Below, one piece after another: positions 1-7,749 of a DNA stretch of 36,500 bases. Under the pieces are notes generated by a model. It did not search any database. It worked only from the letters and a program-made list of their open reading frames with translations, and was not told the DNA's origin. The translations under genes and the position numbers were made by a program. Source of the DNA: Bacteroidota bacterium. GTDB taxonomy: Bacteria > Bacteroidota > Bacteroidia > Chitinophagales > Chitinophagaceae. Every line of letters starts with the position of its first letter. Position 1 is the stretch's first letter. The stretch lies in contig JAEWAC010000004.1 of the NCBI GenBank assembly GCA_023391895.1, positions 1 through 36,500 of the forward strand, written 5' to 3'.

Positions 1-820
1 CATTGATCATATGCGCACCATACGGGCACAAACTGGCAACGTATTTTTAGCCTGCAAAGAGATCAAAGAACTGGACGATATTTTTGAACACTGGAAGCAG
101 CACAATATTGCCGAGTACAATTTTACCGCCCCTGATGGCGTGCAGCATACCGTGTGGGTGGTGAGTGCACCTGCCACGATCGATGCCATTACGCACCTGT
201 TCAAAGAAAAAATACCAGCCACTTATATTGCCGACGGTCACCACCGGGCAGCTTCTGCCGCTAAAGTCAGCCAGGTGCTGGATGGCAACGATGCGCAGTA
301 TTTTCTGACCACCATTTTCCCGGCCAACCAGCTGGCTATTCTGGATTACAACCGCGTGGCCAAAGACCTGAACGGCTTGTCGGACGAAGCCTTTTTGCAA
401 AAACTGGAAGCAGATTTTACGGTTGAAAAAAGCAGCACACCGGTAAAGCCGGCTCAACTGCACCAACTGGGTATGTACCTGGCTGGGCAATGGTACACAC
501 TTACCGCTAAAGAAGGCACTTATAAAACAGATCCCATTGGAGTTTTGGACGTTACCATCCTTCAGGAAAATGTTTTATCCAAATTACTCGGCATTCATGA
601 TCCGCGTACCGATACCAGGGTTGATTTTGTAGGTGGCATCCGGGGCCTGGAAGCGCTGGAGCAACGGGTGAACAGCAGCGAAATGAAAGTGGCATTCAGT
701 TTGCACCCCGTGAGCATTCAACAGCTTTTTGATATTGCAGACAGCGGTAATGTAATGCCACCCAAGAGCACCTGGTTTGAACCCAAGCTGCGCGACGGGC
801 TGCTGACCCACCTGATTTAA
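1..820 (+). CDS. DUF1015 family protein, C-terminal part (cut by left edge)
   Basis: The reading frame is open from the first bases of the window, so the ATG at position 11 is most likely an internal methionine. The 270 or so residues visible are the C-terminal two thirds of a DUF1015 protein; full-length members are about 410 residues. Family signatures are the ADGHHRAASA segment (about 75 residues after the ATG) and the MPPKSTWFEPKLRDGL segment close to the C-terminus. The biochemical role of DUF1015 is not established. In Bacteroidetes the family is often next to serine-biosynthesis genes, which cannot be checked here because that side lies outside the window. Confidence 0.9.
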   Translation, partial: IDHMRTIRAQTGNVFLACKEIKELDDIFEHWKQHNIAEYNFTAPDGVQHTVWVVSAPATIDAITHLFKEKIPATYIADGHHRAASAAKVSQVLDGNDAQYFLTTIFPANQLAILDYNRVAKDLNGLSDEAFLQKLEADFTVEKSSTPVKPAQLHQLGMYLAGQWYTLTAKEGTYKTDPIGVLDVTILQENVLSKLLGIHDPRTDTRVDFVGGIRGLEALEQRVNSSEMKVAFSLHPVSIQQLFDIADSGNVMPPKSTWFEPKLRDGLLTHLI

Positions 821-915
821 GCCGTCAAGAATTTGTTATTTTCTCTAGGCGGGATGCAGGAGCGTCTGTTTTTCAATTTAATTTGTTGCGCCTATTTTAA
901 AACAAAACATTGTAC

Positions 916-1926
916 ATGAAACAATTTTGCTGGTTACTGATCTTTTTTTTAGGTACACTTTTACAGACCCATGCACAAGAACAAAACCTGCAGGAAACCG
1001 CCCGCAGCTTTATGCGCCAGGGCGACTTTGACAATGCCATCATGGTGCTGAACCGGGCCCTGCAAGACGATTCCGGCAATGTGGACCTGCAAAAAGACCT
1101 GGTGCTGGCTTACTATTACAAAAGAAACTACACCAAAGCGCTGGAAGGCGTTAAACCGCTGCTGAACCGCGATGACGTAGACGTAGTATCGTACCAGATA
1201 GCGGGCAACATTTACAAAGCGCTGGAAGAAGTAAAGGAAGCGGACAAAATGTACAAGCGGGCTTTGAAAAAGTTTCCCAACAGCGGTGCTTTGTACAGCG
1301 AGTATGGCGAGCTGTTGTGGGCAGCCAAGAACTACTCGGCCATAGAGCAGTGGGAAAAAGGAATAGAAGTGGACCCTTCTTATGCCGGCAACTATTATAA
1401 TGCAGCTTTGTATTACTACTACACCAAAGACAAGGTATGGGGCCTGCTGTACGGCGAAATTTTTGTGAACATGGAAAACCTGACCGAGCGGGCTACCAAT
1501 ATGAAACAACTACTGTTGGAAGGCTACAAGGAAAAACTGTTTGCAGAAGCAGATATGACCAAAGGCAGCGACAAAATGAAAAGCGATTTTGCCAAGGCAT
1601 TTCTGCAAACCATGAGCAAGCAATCTAACCTGGCCAACCGCGGCCTGACCACAGAAACCCTCACCATGGTTCGCACCCGCTTTATACTGGACTGGTTTGC
1701 CAATTACGGCTCCAAATATCCTTTCCGCCTGTTTGACTACCAACAGCAACTGATCAAGGAAGGCATGTTTGAGGCGTATAACCAATGGCTGTTTGGCACC
1801 GTGGAAAACCTGTCGGCCTACGACAGCTGGACCAAAAACCACGCGGAGGCGTACAACAGTTTTGCCACTTTTCAAAAGGGCAGGGTTTTTAAAATCCCAA
1901 CCGGCCAGTACTACCAAAAGCTTTAA
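916..1926 (+). CDS. Exported tetratricopeptide-repeat protein
   Basis: A 336-residue protein starting at the ATG at 916; a TTG six bases earlier is in frame but the ATG gives a clean signal peptide (MKQFCWLLIFFLGTLLQTHA, cleavage probably after HAQ). The mature part begins with helical TPR-like units (about residues 25-165): repeated A..Y..L and ALxxxP patterns such as NAIMVLNRALQDDSGN and MYKRALKKFPNSGALY. The C-terminal half has no repeat I recognise. It probably acts in the periplasm as a protein-protein scaffold. It is monocistronic, followed closely by a strong terminator. No enzymatic motif is visible. Confidence 0.85.
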   Translation: MKQFCWLLIFFLGTLLQTHAQEQNLQETARSFMRQGDFDNAIMVLNRALQDDSGNVDLQKDLVLAYYYKRNYTKALEGVKPLLNRDDVDVVSYQIAGNIYKALEEVKEADKMYKRALKKFPNSGALYSEYGELLWAAKNYSAIEQWEKGIEVDPSYAGNYYNAALYYYYTKDKVWGLLYGEIFVNMENLTERATNMKQLLLEGYKEKLFAEADMTKGSDKMKSDFAKAFLQTMSKQSNLANRGLTTETLTMVRTRFILDWFANYGSKYPFRLFDYQQQLIKEGMFEAYNQWLFGTVENLSAYDSWTKNHAEAYNSFATFQKGRVFKIPTGQYYQKL

Positions 1927-1940
1927 ATTCCCATATACGG
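1921..1940 (+). repeat. Copy of the dispersed CCCATA motif
   Basis: CTTTAAATTCCCATATACGG overlaps the last codon of the TPR gene and lies just before its terminator. It fits the dispersed intergenic motif (consensus about YTTYAAAANYCCATA) found elsewhere in the window. Confidence 0.5.
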
Positions 1941-1950
1941 TTTTAAACAG

Positions 1951-1978
1951 GCTTCTGCTTCAGGCAGAAGCTTTTTTT
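1951..1978 (+). terminator. Rho-independent terminator after the TPR gene
   Basis: An 8-bp perfect stem (GCTTCTGC / GCAGAAGC), a 5-base loop and a run of seven T directly after, 25 bases downstream of the TPR stop codon. Confidence 0.9.
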
Positions 1979-2068
1979 GTTTTACCGATATTCGCAGGGC
2001 ATATTTTCATAACTATGCCAAATTTATTAAATTGTACAGCTGATTGCAGCGTATGAAAATTACTGTTT

Positions 2069-3853
2069 ATGACCACACCACACCGGTTATTTGATTGCCT
2101 GGATATACTGATGGAAAAAGGCCCATCCAATGCACTTCTTGTTGGCAGAGAGGGTGATGCCTGGCGTCCCTATACAACCGCCGAAGTAAAAGACATAGTG
2201 GAGCAGCTCTGTGCCGGCCTGCTGGCGCTGGGTGTAAGCGCCGGAGACATGTCTGTTGAGGGGCGTAATAAAATTGCCATCATCGCCAAAAACCGGCCGG
2301 AGTGGGTGTTTCTGGACCTGGCCGTGCAAAAAATTGGTGCGGTGCTGGTGCCGGTTTATCCTACCGTACATGTGGCCGACCTGGAGTTTGTACTGAACGA
2401 TGCCAAGGTAAAATATGTAGTGGTAAACGATGCCGAGCTGCTACAGAAAGTGCAGGCGGTACGGGCCAATACCCCCTCCGTGCTGGATGTGTTCAGTTTT
2501 GAACCGGTTGAAGGCTGCCGGCACTGGAAGGAACTGTTAGCCCTGGGCAAGCAGGAGCACTACCAGCAAATAGAAGTGGCCGCTGCCAAAATTGATACAG
2601 AAGACCTGTTTACGATTATTTATACCTCCGGCACTACCGGCACGCCCAAAGGCGTAATGCTGTCGCACCACAACGTGCTGAGCAACGTGATGAGCATTTT
2701 ACCCCATTTTGCTATAGATGGCGGCACCCGGGTTATTAGCTTTTTGCCGCTCAACCACATTTTTGAAAGAACCGTTACGTTTTTTTACCTCTTTGCCGGC
2801 GCCACCGTGTATTATGCCGAAAGCCTGGACAAACTGGGCGACAACATTCGCGAGGTAAAGCCGGAAATGTTTACCACCGTACCGCGGCTGCTGGAAAAAG
2901 TGTACGAACGCATCATGGCCAAAGGCGAGGAACTGACCGGCCTGAAAAGAAAGCTTTTCTTTTGGGCGGTACAACTGGCCGAGCAATACGATATCAAAGA
3001 AAATAAAGGCTTTGTCTACAACACCCAGCTGGCGCTGGCCAACAAACTTATTTTTAGTAAATGGCGCGAGGCTTTGGGCGGCTCCATCAAATGGATTGTA
3101 ACCGGTGCGGCCGCCTGCCAGGTCAAACTGATCCGCATTTTTACAGCCGCCGGCGTCCCGATACTGGAAGGCTACGGTCAAACAGAATCGTCGCCGGTTA
3201 TCAGCTTTAACCGCGTAGAGCAGCACAACCGCATGTTTGGAACCGTTGGCCCCGTCATAGACGGCGTGGAAGTAAAAATTGCAGAAGACGGAGAAATTTT
3301 ATGCAAAGGTCCCAACGTGATGATGGGTTATTACAAGCGGCCCGACCTGACGGCAGAAACCGTGATTGACAACTGGCTGTACACCGGTGATATCGGCACC
3401 ATTATCGACGGCAAATTTTTGAAAATTACCGACCGCAAAAAAGAAATCTTCAAAACCTCAGGTGGCAAATTCGTAGCACCGCAGCCCATTGAAAACAAAC
3501 TGGTGGAGTCGCCTTACATCGAGCAGATCATGGTGGTAGGCTCCGGCCAGAAGTTTACCGGCGCCCTTATTGTGCCGGCCTTTAAGTTAATTAGGGACTG
3601 GTGCAAGCACGAAGGCATTACCATTACCAGCAACGAATCCATTATTGAAAACGAAAAAGTAAAAAGCTTTTTCAAAGAAATAGTGGACGACATGAACAAA
3701 AACTTTAACCAGGTAGAGCAGGTTAAAAAGTTTGAGCTGCTGCCGGCAGAGTGGTCGGTAGATGGCGGAGAGTTGACCCCGACGCTAAAACTCAAGCGCA
3801 AGGTGATCATGGAAAAATATAAAGCCGCTGTAGAAAAGATTTACTGCAAATAA
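2069..3853 (+). CDS. Long-chain fatty acid--CoA ligase (AMP-forming)
   Basis: A 594-residue member of the ANL adenylating superfamily, of the long FadD15/ACSL type. It activates a fatty acid to an acyl-adenylate with ATP and transfers it to CoA; cytosolic or membrane-associated. Visible motifs: P-loop YTSGTTGTPKG (residues 185-195), the EGYGQTESSP adenine-binding motif (367-376), YTGD (438-441), and the hinge and catalytic stretch ITDRKKEIFKTSGGK (453-467). Length and motif order are normal for the family. The ATG at 2069 directly precedes the conserved N-terminal region; no Shine-Dalgarno sequence is seen, as usual in Bacteroidetes. It stands alone between two terminators. Substrate chain length cannot be read from sequence. 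Confidence 0.93.
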   Translation: MTTPHRLFDCLDILMEKGPSNALLVGREGDAWRPYTTAEVKDIVEQLCAGLLALGVSAGDMSVEGRNKIAIIAKNRPEWVFLDLAVQKIGAVLVPVYPTVHVADLEFVLNDAKVKYVVVNDAELLQKVQAVRANTPSVLDVFSFEPVEGCRHWKELLALGKQEHYQQIEVAAAKIDTEDLFTIIYTSGTTGTPKGVMLSHHNVLSNVMSILPHFAIDGGTRVISFLPLNHIFERTVTFFYLFAGATVYYAESLDKLGDNIREVKPEMFTTVPRLLEKVYERIMAKGEELTGLKRKLFFWAVQLAEQYDIKENKGFVYNTQLALANKLIFSKWREALGGSIKWIVTGAAACQVKLIRIFTAAGVPILEGYGQTESSPVISFNRVEQHNRMFGTVGPVIDGVEVKIAEDGEILCKGPNVMMGYYKRPDLTAETVIDNWLYTGDIGTIIDGKFLKITDRKKEIFKTSGGKFVAPQPIENKLVESPYIEQIMVVGSGQKFTGALIVPAFKLIRDWCKHEGITITSNESIIENEKVKSFFKEIVDDMNKNFNQVEQVKKFELLPAEWSVDGGELTPTLKLKRKVIMEKYKAAVEKIYCK

Positions 3854-3854
3854 A

Positions 3855-3883
3855 AAATAGCCGCTCCCCGGAGCGGCTATTTT
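3855..3883. terminator. Bidirectional terminator between acyl-CoA ligase and the small-protein cluster
   Basis: A perfect 13-bp inverted repeat (AAATAGCCGCTCC / GGAGCGGCTATTT) with A and T tails on both sides. It lies between convergent genes ending at 3853 (plus) and 3896 (minus), so it can serve both. Confidence 0.88.
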
Positions 3884-3895
3884 CGATAAGTATTT

Positions 3896-4108
3896 CTAAG
3901 GCAGTTCTTCGCTTGATTGGGTGTTGCGGTAACCAGGGTCCCCTTCCCGTACACTGTCCTTACCGGTACCGCCCTGTGCCGGCAGGTCTTCGCTGTGACG
4001 GTCGCTTTGCCGCTCGGTGTATTCATCCTGGTTTTTTAACTGCACATCGGTTTCGGTTGGCTTGGGGTAAGCCGTCGGCCGGTCGTTTTTTTCTTTATCG
4101 TTTTTCAT
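3896..4108 (-). CDS. Small hydrophilic protein, 70 aa (cluster member 1)
   Basis: A 70-residue protein made almost only of K, D, E, N, Q, T, S, R, G and P, with no cysteine or tryptophan and no hydrophobic segment, so it should be intrinsically disordered. It begins MKNDKEKNDRPTAYPKPTE and ends QSSEELP. It is the first of five similar minus-strand genes between 3.9 and 5.7 kb. I know no named family for it. A disordered stress-protective role is an inference from composition and from the OsmC gene nearby. Its leader contains an AAAGGTTTTTAAA element also found upstream of the next gene. Confidence 0.6.
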   Translation of the reverse strand: MKNDKEKNDRPTAYPKPTETDVQLKNQDEYTERQSDRHSEDLPAQGGTGKDSVREGDPGYRNTQSSEELP

Positions 4109-4139
4109 ACCTTATTGTTTTAAAAACCTTTATCAATTA

Positions 4140-4169
4140 TTAAGCCCTGTATACTGCTACAGGGCTTAA
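4140..4169. terminator. Hairpin between small-protein genes 1 and 2
   Basis: A perfect 12-bp inverted repeat (TTAAGCCCTGTA / TACAGGGCTTAA) with a 6-base loop, between the stop of gene 2 (4225) and the leader of gene 1. It probably terminates gene 2 on the minus strand, although the T-run there is weak. Confidence 0.6.
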
Positions 4170-4224
4170 CTAGCTTTTTTAAAGCAAAAACCAACGGGCA
4201 GTTGGTTTCAATCGTTAACTAAAA

Positions 4225-4614
4225 TTACATACCGCCTTCACCGCTGCGGGAGCCGCCCATACCGCCCTGGTTGCCCATGTCGCGGCCAGACTCGTCACCA
4301 CTGCGGCCTGTATTGCCGGTACCTACACTACCGCCACGGCCAGAATCGCCACCTTCTAATGGCTGAGAACCGCCCATGCCGCCCTGCTGGCCCGTGCCCG
4401 ACTGGCTGCCGCCCATACCACCACTGGTACCCTGGCTTTGGCCACCCATGCCTTCAGAACCACGCTGAGAGCCACCCTGGCCACCCATGCCGGATTGAGA
4501 ACCACCCTGGCTACTTGAACCACCCTGGTTGCTCACATTGGATCTGTCCTGGTCCATGTTTCTGTTCTGATCCATGTTGGATCTGTTTTGATCTTGATTT
4601 CTGTTTTCTGCCAT
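4225..4614 (-). CDS. Gly/Ser/Gln-rich low-complexity protein, 129 aa (cluster member 2)
   Basis: The likely start is the ATG at 4614 (MAENRNQDQNRSN...); an upstream ATG would add seven residues encoded by leader-like sequence. The N-terminal 30 residues carry tandem DQNR/MDQNRN/MDQDRSN units. The rest is a run of GGMGGSQSG, SQGGSQ and GRGGS units with no secondary structure expected and no cysteine. It resembles glycine-rich dehydration- or stress-associated proteins in composition only. It has its own leader and a downstream hairpin, so it is probably transcribed alone. No domain is recognised; the function is unknown. Confidence 0.65.
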   Translation of the reverse strand: MAENRNQDQNRSNMDQNRNMDQDRSNVSNQGGSSSQGGSQSGMGGQGGSQRGSEGMGGQSQGTSGGMGGSQSGTGQQGGMGGSQPLEGGDSGRGGSVGTGNTGRSGDESGRDMGNQGGMGGSRSGEGGM

Positions 4615-4785
4615 AACTGTAGTTTTTATAGTCAAAAAATAATAAGAGCAGTAAGGCTACTAAAAACTTCATGCCCAACCATTAATGGTACAGTTGTAAG
4701 TTTAAAAACCTTTTTTTGAAACAACATCAGGACCATGGGTTGACAGAAGGGGTTGTAGAAGTAAGTCAACATTTCAGGCATGGCA

Positions 4786-4830
4786 CAAAAAATCCTTACA
4801 GGATCAGCTTTGCAGCCATCATGTAAGGAT
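4786..4830 (-). terminator. Terminator of small-protein gene 3
   Basis: On the minus strand a 9-bp stem (ATCCTTACA / TGTAAGGAT) enclosing a smaller GCT/AGC hairpin is followed by a run of T. It lies 35 bases after the stop of the 4865-5212 gene. Confidence 0.75.
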
Positions 4831-4864
4831 GTAAAACCAGCTAAACCTCTCTAGCTGCTGACGC

Positions 4865-5212
4865 TTAAATGGGTTTGTTCTGACCATCAAAGTCGCTGCC
4901 GGTCACATTGCGCTTGGTATTCAAACCAGAACCGGTTCCTGCCCGTGAGTTTCTGTTCTTAGACCCGGTCAGGGAATTGGGGCCCATATCAACGGTGCCA
5001 CCGCTAAGAGTACCAGAAGTATCTTCCTTTACCTTGTCTGTTACATGGCGGGTTTGATCTTCTCTTGCATCAGGGCCATGACTTGTGCCACTGCCTTCCC
5101 TGGAGTTGCTTGTATTTTGTATAGCATCTTCCCCTTGTGTATTTCTGTTAGTCTCATCCATTGTCTGATCGCGCAACTGCTCGTTCTTTACACTTTTTCG
5201 ATTTTCTTTCAT
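4865..5212 (-). CDS. Small hydrophilic protein, 115 aa (cluster member 3)
   Basis: 115 residues rich in N, S, T, G, D, E and R, without cysteine or hydrophobic segments. It starts MKENRKSVKNEQLRDQTMDE and contains NRNTQGEDAIQNTSNSREG. The N-terminal MxENR, RDQ and MDE.NR patterns recur in the neighbouring cluster proteins, which suggests relatedness. Its leader (TTATTGTTAACTTAAAATAA before CATTATG) closely matches that of the 5254-5466 gene. It has its own terminator. It is probably a disordered protein of unknown function. Confidence 0.62.
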   Translation of the reverse strand: MKENRKSVKNEQLRDQTMDETNRNTQGEDAIQNTSNSREGSGTSHGPDAREDQTRHVTDKVKEDTSGTLSGGTVDMGPNSLTGSKNRNSRAGTGSGLNTKRNVTGSDFDGQNKPI

Positions 5213-5253
5213 AATGCATTATTTTAAGTTAACAATAAATAGTCAGCAGCTCC

Positions 5254-5466
5254 TTAGGCACCTCCCCGACTATTTTTCTGTCGCTCTTCCCGGTTATTAT
5301 CTGTGCCCCTGTCACTGCCCGGCTGATTGCCGCCACTTTTTCTTTGCCTTTGCGGAAAAGGTTTCTCGCTACCTGAAGTATCCTGGCTCACGCTGTTGCC
5401 CGAATCCCTTCGATTTTCATCCATACTGCGGCCACTGCTTTCCCGCCGGTTCTGATCACTCCTCAT
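5254..5466 (-). CDS. Small hydrophilic Arg/Ser/Asn-rich protein, 70 aa (cluster member 4)
   Basis: 70 residues: MRSDQNRRESSGRSMDENRR, then SGNSVSQDTSGSEKPFPQ and a basic C-terminus (NNREERQKNSRGGA). It shares the DQNRR and MDENRR patterns with the other cluster members. The composition predicts disorder and a net positive charge. The start codon sits in the same ATCATTATG context as gene 3, behind a TTATTAACTAAAAAATC leader. No known family is recognised. Confidence 0.58.
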   Translation of the reverse strand: MRSDQNRRESSGRSMDENRRDSGNSVSQDTSGSEKPFPQRQRKSGGNQPGSDRGTDNNREERQKNSRGGA

Positions 5467-5497
5467 AATGATTTTTTAGTTAATAAAAAGTTTAGCA

Positions 5498-5681
5498 TTA
5501 ATCACTTTCCCTAGGTCCACGCAGGGGATCGATCACCCCTTGGGTACTTCGGTTAATCACCTTTTTTTTGCTTTGACCTGTTTTTTGCAAATACAGGATT
5601 GGCAACCTGTTTACTTCTGCCCTGGCTTGGCTTTTTCTCGTTACTGCCTCTGGCCCCGGTTCCGGTTTGTTTATCTGCCAT
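5498..5681 (-). CDS. Small basic hydrophilic protein (cluster member 5), possibly frameshifted
   Basis: The ATG at 5681 opens a 42-residue frame (MADKQTGTGARGSNEKKPSQ...KNRSKQKKGD) that stops at 5553. At its end lies a run of eight A (5572-5579, minus-strand sense). A shift of one base there continues into a second open frame ending at 5498 with VINRSTQGVIDPLRGPRESD, whose composition matches the cluster. The real product is therefore either the 42-aa protein or a fusion of about 60 residues made by frame slippage, or the gene has a frameshift mutation. A 7-bp inverted repeat lies just upstream of the start. The coordinates cover both frames. Confidence 0.45.
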
Positions 5682-5695
5682 AGCTTTATTTTTAT

Positions 5696-5719
5696 GGTTA
5701 AGAATACCCGCACTTAACC
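5696..5719 (-). promoter_or_regulatory. Inverted repeat upstream of cluster gene 5
   Basis: GGTTAAG and CTTAACC arms separated by 10 bases, ending 14 bases before the ATG at 5681. It could be a repressor operator or a leader hairpin near the ribosome site. Only the symmetry is observed. Confidence 0.35.
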
Positions 5720-5865
5720 TACCCGAAAAACTATGCCGTAACCAGCTGTTTTTTTGAGATATTACCCAACCCGCCAACCTCTTCCATAAGCTTTCTTTAT
5801 AGGGAACAGCTTATAACTTTCGCCAGCCTATCCGCGTTTAGCCCTGCAGAGGATCGGTTATAAAT

Positions 5866-5892
5866 AAAAATGCACCGGCCATGGCCGGTGCA
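5866..5892 (-). terminator. Terminator of the OsmC gene
   Basis: A perfect palindrome, TGCACCGGCCATGGCCGGTGCA (5871-5892 in two 11-base arms), followed on the minus strand by TTTTTATTTA. It lies 24 bases after the stop codon at 5916. Confidence 0.85.
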
Positions 5893-5915
5893 TGCATACA
5901 GTATAGAAAATTGGT

Positions 5916-6335
5916 TTATTGTACCAGTTTTGCCTCTGATGAAATAGACAAACCCGGCTGCAGCAATTTAGAAATGGGGCAATTTTGCTCTGCATTCTTT
6001 ACCGCCTCCTGAAACTTTTGCTCGTCTATACCGGGTACTTTACCTTCTACCACCAGGTGCGACTTGGTAACGGCACCATTTTCAAAAGTAATTTCGCAAC
6101 GGGTTTGCAGGCTGTCGGGGGTAAAGCCCGCCTCGCCCAGCACAAAGCTTAGCTTCATGGCAAAACAACCCGCATGGGCGGCCGCTATCAGCTCTTCGGG
6201 GTTGGTGCCCGGCTCGTCTTCAAACCGCTTTCTAAAGTTGTACGATAGCTCATCGATGGCCTTGCTTTGCGTTGTCAGCTTTCCTGAACCTTCTTTTCCG
6301 GAACCATTCCAAACAGCGGTTGCGTTACGTATCAT
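5916..6335 (-). CDS. osmC: OsmC family peroxiredoxin
   Basis: 139 residues, the normal OsmC length. OsmC proteins reduce organic hydroperoxides with two cysteines in the cytosol. Both are present: Cys57 in AHAGCFAM and Cys119 in EQNCPISK. The conserved N-terminal GSGKEGSGKLTTQSKA and NPEELIAAAHAGCF segments identify the OsmC rather than the Ohr subgroup. A good terminator follows. Its position beside the cluster of small hydrophilic proteins supports a stress-related neighbourhood, although there is no evidence of a shared transcript. Confidence 0.92.
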   Translation of the reverse strand: MIRNATAVWNGSGKEGSGKLTTQSKAIDELSYNFRKRFEDEPGTNPEELIAAAHAGCFAMKLSFVLGEAGFTPDSLQTRCEITFENGAVTKSHLVVEGKVPGIDEQKFQEAVKNAEQNCPISKLLQPGLSISSEAKLVQ

Positions 6336-6430
6336 AATTATTGATTTTGGGTGAATGAATGAGGCTTAAAATTAGCCCAAATACACTGCTTCATCAAAAG
6401 ATGAACAAAACAACCCTGCACCCTTTTGGT

Positions 6431-7735
6431 TTACCCAACCGCCAGTAATTCTTTGGGCAGGTTGTTGATGGTATCGGCTGTTTTTTCTTCAAAGTGCGAT
6501 CCCGCCAGTTCCAGGCTTTTCTTTTTGATTTCCCTTGCGCTAATATCTTCGATCACGCCATCCGGACACACAATAATAGATACGCCTTCGTGGTGCAGCC
6601 AGGGTGCGTTTTTCAGCTTGTCAAAATGAATGACGCCGATGAGGTACTGCCGTTTTTCATGGCAGAAAAATTCTTCCACCCACTCAAAATCTTTCAACTC
6701 TATTTCGTTCCACACATCAAAAGAAGTATACAGGCGCAGGTAAAAGTCGTTGGTGAGTTCAGCGGGGGCGGTTTTGGACTTGCGGTACTCGTAGCGGTAA
6801 TCATAGCGCAGGGCCGATATATCGCTCAGCACGGCAGAAGCCGTAGGATAACGACCCGCACCTTTGCCATACAAAAACTGCTTATCGGCAAACGAGCTTT
6901 GGATCACCACGCCGTTGTATTCGTTTTTAACGTTGTACAGCTGGCTGTCGTCTTTTACAAACTGCGGCAGCACAAAGGCGGCTACTTTACCATTTTTTAA
7001 TTTGCGGGCCTGGGCCGCCAGTTTGATCTGGTACTCCCGCTCTTCGGCAATCTTGGCGTCATAGGCATGGATCTGGTCAATGCCTACGTGCAGCAGCTCT
7101 TTGGGATGGGAAACAATGCCGTAGGCATGGGTCAGCAAAATCGTCAGCTTGTTGACCGCATCAATGCCTTTTACATCCAGGGTGGGATCGGTTTCGGCAA
7201 AACCCAGCTGCTGTGCCTGCTGCAGGGCATTGTTGTAATCCAGGCGCTCACCCAGAATTTTGGTCAATATGTAGTTGGTAGAGCCGTTGACAATACCGCA
7301 AATGCTTTGCAGTAGGTCGTTGTCGTAATACTCCTCCAGGTTGCGAATAATGGGAATACTACCACACACCGCCGCCTCGTACAAAAACGAAGTGTTGTAC
7401 TGCCGCTGCAGCTCCAGCAGCTCCGGCAGGTGTTCCGCAATGAGTTTTTTGTTGGCGCTGACCACGGACTTGCCGTTTTTCAATGCCGTGGTTACAATCT
7501 TGTACGCCTCGTCCGCATCGTTGATCAACTCCACGATCAGGTTGATGTCCGGATTGTTCAAAATCGCCTCGTAATCGGTGGTAAACAGGTGTGCTTCAGC
7601 CGCCCTTTTTTTATGCGGGTCTTTGATACAAATTTTTTCGATGGTTACCTGCAGGGAAGGGGTTTGCTGCAACACCTGGTAAATACCTTCGCCCACTACG
7701 CCAAATCCAAATAAGCCTATTTTTAAACGATTCAT
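6431..7735 (-). CDS. hom: Homoserine dehydrogenase
   Basis: 434 residues. The enzyme reduces aspartate semialdehyde to homoserine with NAD(P)H and supplies the methionine and threonine branches. The N-terminal Rossmann motif is GLFGFGVVGEG (residues 7-17). Lys96/97 lie in VSANKK, and the family motif GFAETDPTLDVKGIDA is at 178-193, with CGSIPIIRN at 124-132. There is no aspartokinase domain, so this is the monofunctional form. About 100 residues at the C-terminus extend beyond the catalytic core and could be regulatory; I cannot assign them. The gene is last in the metY-metX-hom operon, 14 bases after metX, and should share the SAM-I control. Confidence 0.93.
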   Translation of the reverse strand: MNRLKIGLFGFGVVGEGIYQVLQQTPSLQVTIEKICIKDPHKKRAAEAHLFTTDYEAILNNPDINLIVELINDADEAYKIVTTALKNGKSVVSANKKLIAEHLPELLELQRQYNTSFLYEAAVCGSIPIIRNLEEYYDNDLLQSICGIVNGSTNYILTKILGERLDYNNALQQAQQLGFAETDPTLDVKGIDAVNKLTILLTHAYGIVSHPKELLHVGIDQIHAYDAKIAEEREYQIKLAAQARKLKNGKVAAFVLPQFVKDDSQLYNVKNEYNGVVIQSSFADKQFLYGKGAGRYPTASAVLSDISALRYDYRYEYRKSKTAPAELTNDFYLRLYTSFDVWNEIELKDFEWVEEFFCHEKRQYLIGVIHFDKLKNAPWLHHEGVSIIVCPDGVIEDISAREIKKKSLELAGSHFEEKTADTINNLPKELLAVG

Positions 7736-7749
7736 TGTTTCGAGATTTT

